From CAVPGH01 sp046726955 (GTDB lineage Bacteria > Acidobacteriota > Vicinamibacteria > Fen-336): a stretch of DNA of 6,184 bases. This document shows positions 1 through 6,184 of the stretch, one piece after another; position 1 is the first letter of the stretch, and the number at the start of each line of letters is the position of its first letter. The DNA lies in contig JBKPBQ010000192.1 in the NCBI GenBank assembly GCA_046726955.1, forward strand, positions 1 through 6,184. Reading direction: 5' to 3'. The notes below the pieces were generated by a model. It had not been told where the DNA came from. It ran no database searches and saw only the letters and a program-made list of their open reading frames with translations. A program made the translations under genes and the position numbers.

Positions 1-1
1 C

Positions 2-298
2 CGGGAGAATGCTCGGATCCAGGTCTTCGACAGGAGTGGCCGCTTCCTGCGGCAATGGAGGCTGGGACACCCCTTTGGCCTGGTCGTCAATCCGGATCAC
101 TCCCTCTACATGGCCGACGCGATCGCAGGCCGGATCCTGAAGATCGATCCCGAGGGCAGGGTGGTTGGTGCGTTCACGGGGCCCCCTCCCGACCAGGGAC
201 CCCACTTCGATCCGCATGAAATCGCCGTCGGCGGGGACGGCTCGATCTTCGCCGCCGAAGTGCTGGGCTGGCGCGCCGAAAAGCTGAGGCCGCGGTAG
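2..298 (+). CDS. NHL-repeat beta-propeller protein, C-terminal part (5' end outside window)
   Basis: The reading frame is open from the left edge and ends at TAG 296-298, giving the last 98 residues. Three NHL-type blades can be seen. The first reads ENARIQVFDRSGRFLRQW (residues 2-19). The second contains LYMADAIAGRILKIDPEG followed by RVVGAF. The third is PHEIAVGGDGSIFAAEV, closing with a WRAEKL strand. The pattern of an 'A-ri-vfd-Gkf' strand followed by 'P-gia-dgs-lyvad' is typical of NHL propellers, including the peptidyl-alpha-hydroxyglycine alpha-amidating lyase-like group, whose propellers often end in a comparable HxIAV/WRxxK blade. NHL proteins of this kind are usually exported and act in ligand binding or, in the lyase group, in metal-dependent lysis. 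The catalytic part and any signal peptide lie upstream, so no enzyme activity can be assigned. An ATG at 110 in the same frame is internal, because homologous blade sequence continues upstream of it. The family call is firm; the function is unknown. Confidence 0.85.
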   Translation, partial: RENARIQVFDRSGRFLRQWRLGHPFGLVVNPDHSLYMADAIAGRILKIDPEGRVVGAFTGPPPDQGPHFDPHEIAVGGDGSIFAAEVLGWRAEKLRPR

Positions 299-308
299 TG
301 AGCCGTCT

Positions 309-344
309 GCCGCAGCGCGACCCTGTGGCGGGAGCCGAGGGCTC
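309..344 (+). terminator. Two small hairpins after the NHL gene, possible terminator
   Basis: Ten bases after the TAG, GCCGCAG (309-315) can pair with CTGTGGC (323-329). This gives 7 bp including one G-U pair around a 7-nt loop. Directly after it, GAGCC (332-336) pairs with GGCTC (340-344) around GAG. Neither is followed by a T-run, so they do not meet the usual intrinsic-terminator form. In GC-rich genomes short stems also arise by chance. The support is position only: they lie between the end of one gene and the promoter-like site of the next. Confidence 0.25.
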
Positions 345-365
345 TAGACACTGTTATGCCTGCGG

Positions 366-392
366 TTGACAGCGGCGCCCGCGTGCTATGGT
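366..392 (+). promoter_or_regulatory. Putative sigma70-type promoter for the decayed gene
   Basis: A perfect TTGACA (366-371) is followed 15 bp later by TATGGT (387-392). TG lies just before the -10 (TGcTATGGT, 384-392), an extended -10 arrangement that can offset the short spacer. Transcription would start near position 400 and leave a leader of about 100 nt before the ATG at 498. The site lies in the only long gene-free stretch upstream of that gene. A 5-bp stem (CGTCG 409-413 with CGACG 425-429) falls in the leader, but no known riboswitch form is recognised. The 15-bp spacer is below the usual 16-18, and the phylum's exact consensus is not known here. Confidence 0.45.
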
Positions 393-497
393 CGCGCCGC
401 TCGCCGGACGTCGAGGTTCGGCCCCGACGGAGTGCGGCCCGTGCGGAGTTCGACGCCATCGCGTCGACCTCGGTCTCCGCGGGCACCGGGAGGGAAC

Positions 498-1200
498 ATG
501 AGACCTCTCGCCTTCGGTCTCTTCGCTCTCGCGCTCGCCGACCCCGCGCGCGCCCAACTTCCGGAGATGTAACGGACGGTCACGAGCGTCCACTGGGCGG
601 TGAAGGACCTCGATCGCGTGAAGGCGGGCTGGGCGATGCTAGGGTTCCCGGCCTACGGGTGTCATTCTGCTCGGCAGGGAGTTGCCGCTCCCATTCGACG
701 GGTACGAGCATTACGGACCTCGCGCTGTGGTCGCACTGGCCGATCGAGTTCGGCTACACGGGAAACCGCGGCTTCGCACTCTGGATGATGGACCTCCACT
801 ACCGCATCCTGAACTCGGGGATCTCGCTCCCGTCGTCGGCCGGCTCCGCCAACGGGGTCAAGGCGACACCCGTCTACTACGACCGCGTCGACGGAAGGTA
901 TGGGCCGGGCGATCGGATCGAGATTCGGCGGGGCGAGGAGCGCCGGCTTCGGGCCCGGGCTCGATCGCGCGGTGAGCTGGAGGTGCTGCAGCTCATCCTC
1001 AACGGCGAGGTCGTGGACGAGCGCAGAGGGCAGGGCGCGCGAGAGCTCGTTCTGGAAGGGGTGCATCGTTTCGACCGCAGCTCGTGGGTGAGCACACCGA
1101 GCGGCTCGAGGGCTTCCGGGCGGAAGCTCACCTGAAGGAGACGCTCGAGGTGTACCGCCGGGCGCGCGAGATGCCGAAGCAGCGCCTGGTCTCCTCTTGA
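498..1200 (+). pseudogene. Decayed exported gene: VOC-like N-terminal piece plus CehA/McbA-type metallohydrolase C-terminal pieces
   Basis: A Shine-Dalgarno GGGAGGGA (488-495) precedes ATG 498. The first codons give a clear Sec signal (MRPLAFGLFALALADPARA, cleavage after ARA), then LPEM and an in-frame TAA at 570-572. The same frame continues as VTSVHWAVKDLDRVKAGW and MLGFPAYG, which resembles the first beta-alpha unit of a VOC/glyoxalase domain. The coding signal then moves to frame 1 near 661 (VILLGRELPLPFDGYEHYG). It moves to frame 2 near 716 (DLALWSHWPIEFGYTGNRGF, then LWMMDLHYRILNSG, SAGSANGVKATPVYYDRV and LILNGEVV). It returns to frame 1 near 1087 (EHTERLEGF, then KETLEVYRRAREM) and ends at TGA 1198-1200. 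The frame-2 part resembles the C-terminal half of CehA/McbA-type PHP-family metallohydrolases. Between YYDRV and GPGDRIEI a stretch that family members normally carry appears to be missing. No intact metal site or full domain remains, so no function is expected. Whether this was one fusion gene or two genes joined by deletion cannot be told. Several assembly errors in one gene are the alternative, but less likely given intact genes nearby. Confidence 0.75.
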
Positions 1201-1229
1201 GACGCGGCTCTGCGGCCGGGCCCCGCGTC
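1201..1229 (+). terminator. GC-rich hairpin directly after the decayed gene
   Basis: GACGCGG (1201-1207) pairs perfectly with CCGCGTC (1223-1229), giving a 7-bp GC-rich stem around a 15-nt loop. It begins at the base after the TGA at 1198-1200. That position fits an old transcription terminator and supports 1200 as the true end of the decayed gene. There is no T-run after it, so an ordinary intrinsic terminator is not shown. The remaining spacer to the next gene (1230-1330) holds no convincing promoter: TTGTCT at 1274-1279 has no properly spaced -10. Confidence 0.3.
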
Positions 1230-1331
1230 ACCTGATCTCAGCGGGAGCGCTCGGCTGACGCCAGGTCTCCGATTTGTCTCCCGTGCCAGGACCCATGGTT
1301 TCACACCGGGGTTAGACTTCCGGCGACAACT

Positions 1332-1336
1332 GGAGG
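1332..1336 (+). promoter_or_regulatory. Ribosome binding site that sets the glycosidase start at ATG 1344
   Basis: GGAGG lies 7 nt before ATG 1344, the ideal spacing. An in-frame GTG at 1338 would be only 1 nt from the same site, too close to be used. ATG 1344 is therefore taken as the start. Confidence 0.8.
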
Positions 1337-1343
1337 TGTGCCC

Positions 1344-3506
1344 ATGGCTCGCCCGGCCTCTCCTGCAAGGCTCGTCGCTCTGGGACGGCTCGCGCCTCTT
1401 TGGGTGTTCGCCCTGTTCTGCGGTCTCGCAAACGCCGCCACCCCCGCCGCCGAGGTCGTGACGCGCCCGGCTCTGACACCCGGCACCGTCCTCTACGGCG
1501 CCGCCTATTACCACGAGTACATGCCGTACGAGCGGCTCGAGAAGGACGTCGAGCTGATGAAGCGGGCAGGGATCACCGTCGTCCGCGTCGGGGAGTCGAC
1601 GTGGACGTCCTGGGAGCCGCGTGAGGGCGAGTTCCGGTTCGCGTGGATGGACCGCGTGGTCGACGCGATGCACGCGGCCGGGATCCAGGTGGTGATGGGC
1701 ACGCCCACCTACTCGGTCCCGCCCTGGCTCTACGCGAAGCACCCCGAGATCATGGTGATCCCGCTGGGACAGGTGCGCCAGGCGTGGCAGTTCTACGGCC
1801 CACGGCAGAACATGGACATCACGCATCCGGTCTACCGCCAGTACTGCGAACGCGTGATCCGCAAGATCGCCGAGCGCTACGCCAAGCACCCCGGTGTCGT
1901 GGGCTGGCAGATCGACAACGAGACGGGCGCCTACGGCACAGCCGGGCCGAGCGTGCAGGCCGGCTTCAAGGAATGGCTGAAGAAGAAATTCGGATCGGTG
2001 GACGCCCTCAACCAGGCCTGGGGGCTCGTCTACTGGGGCCAGCTCCTCGGGAGCTGGGACGAGCTGCCGCCGCGCGACGGGATCCTGAACCCCGGCTGGA
2101 AGCTCGAGTGGGAACGCTACCAGCGCTCGCTCGTGACCGACTTCCTCTCCTGGCAGGCAGGCCTGGTGCGGGAGTACGCCCCCGCGCGCCAGTGGGTGAC
2201 CCAGGACTTCCACGGTGCCACACGCTACGCCGTCGACTCCCAGGCGATCTCGAGGGTCCTCGACATAGCGTCCATCAACCCGTACCACGCGACGCAGGAC
2301 GACCTCGACGGCTGGTGGATCAGCTTCATGGGCGACTTCACGCGCTCGATGAAGCGCGCGCCCTACTTCGTCACCGAGACGAACGCGCAGACGACCGGGT
2401 GGGACGCGAAGGGCCAGTTCCCGCCGTACGACGGGCAGCTGCGCCTCCAGGCCTGGGCCCACGTGGCGAGCGGCGCCCGCATGGTCGAGTACTGGCACTG
2501 GCACTCGCTCCACTACGGGCAGGAGACGTACTGGAAGGGGCTGCTCGGGCACGACCTGGAGCCGAACCGGGTTTACGAGGAAGCCACCCGCATCGGCGCG
2601 GAGCTGAAACGTCTCGGCCCGCAGCTCGCCGGGATGATGCCGAAGAACCGCGTGGCCATCCTCCACAGCATCGATTCGTACTGGGGGCTGCAGTTCATGC
2701 CCATCGCGGAGGCGGGCAAGGACGAGCGCGGACGGGCGACGGCGAACTACACCAATGTCGAGGACCAGCTCCACCGGGCGCTCTACCGCCTGAACGTCGG
2801 CGTCGACTTCGTGTTCGCCGAGGAGCCGGACTTCGCCGGCTATGACGTGCTCGTCGTCCCGCCGCTCTACGTGGCGAGCGATGCGCTGCTGCGGCAGATC
2901 GCCGACTTCGCGAAAGCCGGCGGTCACGTGCTGCTGACGCTCAAGAGCGGCTTCACGAACGAGTGGAACACCGTGCGCTGGACGCGCGCGCCGGGTCCGC
3001 TGCGCGAGGCCGCCGGCATCTCGTACCAGGAGTTCTCGAGTCTCAAGCAGCCGCTGCCGCTGAAGGGCGATCCCTTCGGCGTCGGCGACCAGAACGAGGC
3101 GTCCGTGTGGATCGACATGGTGCTGCCCGAGACGGCGAAGCCGCTCGCCTTCTACGATCACCCCTTCTTCGGGAAGTACCCGGCGCTCACCCGCAACGCC
3201 TTCGGGAAGGGCACGGTTACCTACCAGGGCTCCATCCTCTCGGACGCGCTTCAGCAGCGAGTCGTCGCCGACGTACTGAAGCAGGCGGGGATCGTCCCGG
3301 AGGCTGGGCTGCCGGCGAACGTCCGCGCGCGGCAGACGGTGGCGCGTGACGGGAAGTCCCTGCGCTTCTACCTCAACTTCTCCGGCGTGCCCCAGTCGTT
3401 CTCGTACACGCACGGCGCGGCGACAGAGCTTCTGTCGCAGCGGCCTGTTGCGGGCGCGGAGCGCCTGACCCTCGCCCCCTGGGACCTCGCGGTGATCCGG
3501 GAGTGA
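1344..3506 (+). CDS. Exported GH42-family beta-galactosidase-type glycoside hydrolase
   Basis: This 720-residue protein is a retaining glycoside hydrolase expected to release terminal beta-galactosyl or related residues from oligosaccharides outside the cytoplasm. Residues 1-31 form a Sec signal: arginines, a hydrophobic core LWVFALFCGL, then cleavage after ANA. The core cysteine lacks a proper lipobox. The TIM barrel covers about residues 46-410. It opens with GAAYYHEYMPYERLEKD, followed by MKRAGITVVRVGESTWTSWE, both typical of GH42. The acid/base is Glu193 in GWQIDNETG (codon 1920-1922). The nucleophile is Glu345 in YFVTETNAQTTGW (codon 2376-2378), followed by EYWHWHSLHYGQETYWKG. A flavodoxin-like middle domain (Glyco_hydro_42M, about 432-640) starts at VAILHSIDSYWG. 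A small beta domain at the end (about 655-720) includes LRFYLNFSG. The length is normal for GH42. The four cysteines that bind zinc in thermophilic GH42 enzymes are absent: the equivalent stretch is YGPRQNMDITHPVYRQYC, with a single Cys. It stands alone on the plus strand. Family call firm; galactose specificity inferred. Confidence 0.93.
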   Translation: MARPASPARLVALGRLAPLWVFALFCGLANAATPAAEVVTRPALTPGTVLYGAAYYHEYMPYERLEKDVELMKRAGITVVRVGESTWTSWEPREGEFRFAWMDRVVDAMHAAGIQVVMGTPTYSVPPWLYAKHPEIMVIPLGQVRQAWQFYGPRQNMDITHPVYRQYCERVIRKIAERYAKHPGVVGWQIDNETGAYGTAGPSVQAGFKEWLKKKFGSVDALNQAWGLVYWGQLLGSWDELPPRDGILNPGWKLEWERYQRSLVTDFLSWQAGLVREYAPARQWVTQDFHGATRYAVDSQAISRVLDIASINPYHATQDDLDGWWISFMGDFTRSMKRAPYFVTETNAQTTGWDAKGQFPPYDGQLRLQAWAHVASGARMVEYWHWHSLHYGQETYWKGLLGHDLEPNRVYEEATRIGAELKRLGPQLAGMMPKNRVAILHSIDSYWGLQFMPIAEAGKDERGRATANYTNVEDQLHRALYRLNVGVDFVFAEEPDFAGYDVLVVPPLYVASDALLRQIADFAKAGGHVLLTLKSGFTNEWNTVRWTRAPGPLREAAGISYQEFSSLKQPLPLKGDPFGVGDQNEASVWIDMVLPETAKPLAFYDHPFFGKYPALTRNAFGKGTVTYQGSILSDALQQRVVADVLKQAGIVPEAGLPANVRARQTVARDGKSLRFYLNFSGVPQSFSYTHGAATELLSQRPVAGAERLTLAPWDLAVIRE

Positions 3507-3531
3507 GGGTTGCGGGACCCGACGGGAACGG

Positions 3532-3546
3532 CGCCCGCCCCGGGCG
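3532..3546. terminator. Hairpin in the convergent gap, possible two-way terminator
   Basis: CGCCCG (3532-3537) and CGGGCG (3541-3546) form a perfect 6-bp stem around CCC. It lies in the 45-bp gap between the stop of the plus-strand glycosidase (3506) and the stop of the minus-strand permease (3552). A stem in such a gap could end transcripts from both sides. No T-run follows on either strand, so activity is uncertain. Confidence 0.3.
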
Positions 3547-3551
3547 GTGCT

Positions 3552-4721
3552 CTACAGAGCCCGCAGCGTCCGCGCCACGTTGGCCCTGGCGGCGCGGATG
3601 GCCGGAGGCAGGCCTCCCACCGCGCCCATGACGAGCGCGAAGACCATCCCCAGGCCCAGGAGCGCCGGGGTCACGGTGAAGGCGAAGGCGAGGTGGGAGA
3701 AGGTCTGCCAGTTGATCGTGCCCGTAGTCAGCCCGTTGACGGGCAGGACGGCGAGACAGCCCACGATTCCCCCCACGAAGGCGACGATGAGCGACTCCAC
3801 GAAGAAGGACATCACGATGCTGCCTCCGCCGAAGCCGATCGCCCGGAGCACTGCAATCTCCCGCGAGCGCTCGGAGACGGCGGAGTACATCGTGTTGAGG
3901 GCGCCGAAGATGGCACCCAGGCCCATCACACCGGCGATCAGCATGCCCACGCCCATGATGAGCGTGTGCACGAGCCGGGACTGGTTCTCGTAGTACTCCT
4001 TCTCGCGCACGGCCTTCAGTGTGAGCCTCTTGTCGCCCAGGAGTGTCGCCTCGAAGGCCTCGAAGTCGTCCGGCGAATTGAGGCGCACCGTGGCCGCCTG
4101 GTAAGAGTTCGCAGGGCGCTGGTAGAAGCCGGCGAGCACGGTGTTGTCCGCCCACACCTCGGAGTCGTAGGCCGTCCCCTTGCCGTCGAAGACTCCGACG
4201 ATCGTCCAGGTCCCCGCCCCGATCCTCACCGTCGATCCGAGATCGAGGCCCGCGTAGGCGGCCCGCGCGCCCTTGCCCACCACTGCTTCCGCGAGCCCGG
4301 GCGTGAGGAAGCGCCCCTCGACCAGCTGCACCTGGGGACGCACGCCGTGGACTCGGGGAGTGACCCCGCGCACCTGGACGTTGGCGTCCGTCCCGGTGCT
4401 GCGCAGGGGCAGCGTGGCGATGACCACCATCTCCGGGCTGAGGAGCGGCCCCGACGCGTCGTGCGCGACCTGGGGCGCTTCCTCGACGATCCGCACGTCG
4501 TTCGCGGTGATGAAGCTCGTCATCTCCGTGTCCGAGCCCGCCCGCTGGATGATCACGTTCTCGGGGCGGCCGGAGGAGGTGAGCGTCGCCTTGAAGCCGC
4601 GGGCCAGGGCGAGCATGGCCACGAAGACGGCCACCGTGCCCGCGATGCCGAGCACAGCGGCCACGGAGGACGTCCACCGCTCGCGGGTGCTCTGGAGGTT
4701 GTAGGCGACGGGGATGGCCAC
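3552..4721 (-). CDS. ABC transporter permease 2, FtsX/MacB-type
   Basis: This is a 389-residue inner-membrane permease of the MacB/LolCE (type VII) ABC family. These proteins couple cytoplasmic ATP hydrolysis to movement of a large periplasmic domain and export or extract substrates by mechanotransmission. The topology is classic. TM1 spans about 18-41. A periplasmic MacB_PCD-like domain spans about 45-250 and includes [21 protein letters not shown]2 (253-280), TM3 (302-330) and TM4 (350-373) complete the FtsX domain. The cytoplasmic coupling stretch after TM2 reads [17 protein letters not shown] (281-297). The protein ends ...ARTLRAL with TAG (3552-3554 on the plus strand). The start is GTG at 4721, two bases after the stop of permease 1, with its Shine-Dalgarno inside that gene. 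This is the last gene of a three-gene unit. It is only distantly like permease 1, so the pair probably form a heterodimer. The substrate cannot be read from the sequence; lipoprotein, lipid or drug efflux are all possible for the family. Confidence 0.9.
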   Translation of the reverse strand: MAIPVAYNLQSTRERWTSSVAAVLGIAGTVAVFVAMLALARGFKATLTSSGRPENVIIQRAGSDTEMTSFITANDVRIVEEAPQVAHDASGPLLSPEMVVIATLPLRSTGTDANVQVRGVTPRVHGVRPQVQLVEGRFLTPGLAEAVVGKGARAAYAGLDLGSTVRIGAGTWTIVGVFDGKGTAYDSEVWADNTVLAGFYQRPANSYQAATVRLNSPDDFEAFEATLLGDKRLTLKAVREKEYYENQSRLVHTLIMGVGMLIAGVMGLGAIFGALNTMYSAVSERSREIAVLRAIGFGGGSIVMSFFVESLIVAFVGGIVGCLAVLPVNGLTTGTINWQTFSHLAFAFTVTPALLGLGMVFALVMGAVGGLPPAIRAARANVARTLRAL

Positions 4722-4723
4722 GG

Positions 4724-5869
4724 TCAGACCCTCCGGAGGGCGTTCACGACGGTCAAGCGCATGGCGGAGAGCGCGGGAAGCAGGCCGGAGAGGATGCCCG
4801 TGGCGAAGGCGGCCGCCGCTCCGGCCGCGATCGCGCTCGGGGGCAGGTAGAGCAGGATCAGGCCCTTCGTGATGTCCGTGCCCGTGATGAAGTACCCGGC
4901 GAGGAGGCCAAGCCCGCCCCCCACTCCCGCGATGAGCAGCGACTCCGCGAGCACGAGGCCGAGCACGAAGAGGTCGGAGTAGCCGAGGGCCTTCAGCACG
5001 CCGAGCTCGCTCGTGCGCTCTCGGACCGAGATCGCCATCGTGTTTCCGGTCACCGTGAGCAGCGTGAAGAAGACGATGAACCCGATGATCCGGATGAGGA
5101 ACTCGATGTTGCCCATCTGCTTCGCGAAGCCCGCGGCGAAGGCCGACTCCGTCTGGGTGCGCGTCTCGGAGGTCGAGTTCGCGAACTCAGCGTCGATCGA
5201 CTTCATGACCGCGGGAGCGGCCTCGGGGTCGACCGCTCGCACCACGTACCACCCCACGAGCCCCTTCCAGTACTCGGGCCCGTTCTCGTACAGGTAGTCG
5301 CGCTGCATCCAGAACTGCGTCTCGTCGTCCTGGCGCCGGCTGCCCTTGTAGATCCCCCGGATGTTGAACTCCCAGCGGTTGCCACCGAAGTAGCCGGGAG
5401 ACTTCAGGGGGATGCGGTCCCCGATCTTCCAGTCGAAGCGCTCGGCGAGCTTGCGGCCGATCATCACCCCCTGCCGGTCCTCCTTGAACGCGCTCCACTG
5501 CGCGGGGTCGACGATGTATTCGGGGTACATGGCGAGCCAGGAGTCCGGGTCCACCGCGAACTGCGGGAAGAAGTTGCTCGCGTCGTCCTTGTAGATCCCT
5601 CCGAACCAGGTGGCGTGCGTCACGTCCTTCACGCCGGGGATGCGCTTGAGGCGCGGGTAGTAGGGCATGGGCAGGGGCTGGATGAGCCCGGTGCGCCCCA
5701 GCACCACGAGCCGGTCCGCGCCCGCCACGTCGACGCCCTGGTTGAAGCCGGCGCGGAGCGCGGCGAGGAGCGCGAAGAGGGCGAGGGCGACGAAGAAGGA
5801 CCCGATCGTGAGCGTCGTGCGGATCTTCTTGCGGAAGAGGTTGGCGAGGAGCAGGGGGAGGAACTTCAT
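4724..5869 (-). CDS. ABC transporter permease 1, FtsX/MacB-type
   Basis: This is a 381-residue permease of the same four-helix type as its downstream neighbour. It starts [20 protein letters not shown], with positive charges just before TM1 (about 18-40), placing the N-terminus in the cytoplasm. The periplasmic domain (about 42-250) contains [20 protein letters not shown], a usual MacB_PCD element. It is rich in aromatic residues around 86-125 and 185-208. TM2 (256-279), TM3 (303-328) and TM4 (345-368) follow. The coupling segment [18 protein letters not shown] (281-298) contacts the ATPase in the family. ATG 5869 is chosen because GGGAG (5877-5881 on the plus strand) lies 7 nt upstream and because ATGA overlaps the ATPase stop by 4 bp, a sign of translational coupling. 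The gene ends at TGA, 4724-4726. Neither permease carries a fused ATPase, unlike E. coli MacB, which matches LolCDE-like or three-gene MacB-like layouts. Substrate unknown. Confidence 0.92.
   Translation of the reverse strand: MKFLPLLLANLFRKKIRTTLTIGSFFVALALFALLAALRAGFNQGVDVAGADRLVVLGRTGLIQPLPMPYYPRLKRIPGVKDVTHATWFGGIYKDDASNFFPQFAVDPDSWLAMYPEYIVDPAQWSAFKEDRQGVMIGRKLAERFDWKIGDRIPLKSPGYFGGNRWEFNIRGIYKGSRRQDDETQFWMQRDYLYENGPEYWKGLVGWYVVRAVDPEAAPAVMKSIDAEFANSTSETRTQTESAFAAGFAKQMGNIEFLIRIIGFIVFFTLLTVTGNTMAISVRERTSELGVLKALGYSDLFVLGLVLAESLLIAGVGGGLGLLAGYFITGTDITKGLILLYLPPSAIAAGAAAAFATGILSGLLPALSAMRLTVVNALRRV
4729..4734 (-). promoter_or_regulatory. Ribosome binding site for the GTG start of permease 2
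   Basis: GGAGGG on the minus strand lies within the final codons of permease 1, 7 nt before GTG 4721. It supports that non-ATG start and suggests that ribosomes ending on permease 1 reload directly onto permease 2. Confidence 0.75.
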
Positions 5870-6184
5870 ACCGCCGCTCCCTGGGGGACGCGCGCCTCAC
5901 GCTTCTCCGCGGCCTCGACGAGCACGCCCTTGTCGAGGTGGAGCAGCGCGCTCGCCCGCTCCGCGGCCCGGGGGTCGTGCGTCACCATCAGGATCGTCGT
6001 CTTCTTCTCGGAGACGAGGAGCGACAGCAGGTCCAGGATCTCCTCGGCCGCCTTGCGATCGAGGTCGCCCGTGGGCTCGTCGCAGAGGAGGAACGAGGGG
6101 TCGGCCACGATCGCGCGCGCGATCGCCACCCGCTGCTCCTGCCCGCCCGAGAGCTGGCGCGGGTAGTGGTGCATGCGGTCGGGC
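5866..6184 (-). CDS. ABC transporter ATP-binding protein, MacB/LolD-type, C-terminal part (5' end outside window)
   Basis: The frame is open from the right edge (first whole codon at 6183) and ends at TGA 5866-5868. About 105 C-terminal residues are present. They hold the ABC signature [15 protein letters not shown] (LSGGQ at 6139-6153). Walker B, catalytic Glu and D-loop lie together in CDEPTGDLD (DEPTGDLD at 6058-6081). The H-loop is in ILMVTHD (His at 5977-5979). The [10 protein letters not shown] and DEPTGDLD wording is typical of the LolD/MacB/FtsE group. Walker A, the Q-loop and the true start lie outside the window; the ATG at 6174 is internal, since coding sequence with PDR precedes it. 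The protein should sit on the cytoplasmic face and power the two permeases encoded downstream. The stop overlaps the ATG of permease 1 by 4 bp. Whether an adaptor protein gene precedes it cannot be seen. Confidence 0.95.
   Translation of the reverse strand, partial: PDRMHHYPRQLSGGQEQRVAIARAIVADPSFLLCDEPTGDLDRKAAEEILDLLSLLVSEKKTTILMVTHDPRAAERASALLHLDKGVLVEAAEKREARVPQGAAV

Noticed and set aside
356..1135. A single 259-codon gene on the plus strand at 356-1135
   Set aside because: Only its part from about 716 to 1088 looks like real protein. The earlier part reads as Arg/Ser-rich shadow sequence, while frame 3 there holds the signal peptide and VOC-like piece. It is better described as one segment of the decayed gene.
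1274..1318. Possible promoter for the glycosidase (TTGTCT at 1274, CATGGT at 1294, TTAGAC at 1312)
   Set aside because: No -35/-10 pair has acceptable spacing and sequence together. The glycosidase must have some promoter here or upstream, but I cannot point to it.
1128..3413. 761-codon open frame on the minus strand opposite the glycosidase
   Set aside because: It lies wholly antisense to a well-recognised GH42 gene, its product is low-complexity and rich in Arg, His, Val and Pro, and it matches no family. In GC-rich DNA the frame opposite a real gene is often free of stops.
3373..4850. Open frames of 434 and 446 codons overlapping the permease genes (3373-4677 minus, 3510-4850 plus)
   Set aside because: They overlap clear FtsX-type permease genes in other frames, and their products are Arg/Gly/His-rich without domain features. 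They are shadows of coding sequence.
6108..6125. Perfect 18-bp palindrome CGATCGCGCGCGCGATCG
   Set aside because: It falls on the conserved codons for A-I-A-R-A-I of the ABC signature region and is explained by coding of that motif with GC-rich codons.
1..6184. Search for mobile elements, CRISPR-type repeats, tRNA or rRNA genes, defence-type genes or attachment sites
   Set aside because: No transposase, integrase, direct repeat series, tRNA-like fold or known defence domain was seen on either strand. Apart from the decayed gene the window looks ordinary.

Overview
The window is high-GC (roughly two thirds G+C by eye) bacterial chromosome, with GC-rich wobble positions and long stop-free stretches on the non-coding strand. 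No RNA gene or taxonomic marker is present, so placement is weak. The protein types (a secreted GH42 glycosidase, an NHL-repeat protein, VOC-like and CehA/McbA-like remnants, paired single-domain MacB-type permeases) would fit an uncultured soil or sediment lineage such as Acidobacteriota, or possibly Myxococcota or Gemmatimonadota. This is an inference from how the proteins look, not a match that was run.

Layout, left to right. (1) Positions 2-298, plus strand: the last 98 codons of an NHL-repeat beta-propeller protein. (2) 299-497: an intergenic stretch with GC-rich hairpins and a plausible sigma70-type promoter. (3) 498-1200, plus strand: a decayed gene. It keeps a Shine-Dalgarno, ATG and signal peptide, then runs into an in-frame stop. 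It continues as recognisable pieces of a VOC/glyoxalase-like domain and of the C-terminal part of a CehA/McbA-type metallohydrolase, scattered over three frames. (4) 1344-3506, plus strand: an intact exported GH42 beta-galactosidase-type glycosidase with both catalytic glutamates. (5) After a 45-bp convergent gap, a minus-strand operon read from the right edge: ABC ATPase (partial, 5866 to past 6184), FtsX-type permease 1 (4724-5869) and FtsX-type permease 2 (3552-4721). The first two genes overlap by 4 bp and the next pair are 2 bp apart.

How the parts work together. The minus-strand genes form one MacB/LolD-like (type VII) ABC system: one ATPase and two different permeases that probably form a heterodimer. 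The rest of the ATPase, and any periplasmic adaptor, would lie to the right of the window. The glycosidase is a separate plus-strand unit converging on that operon, and nothing in the sequence links them functionally. I see no mobile element, CRISPR array, tRNA, rRNA or clear novel system. The most interesting item is the multiply broken gene at 498-1200.
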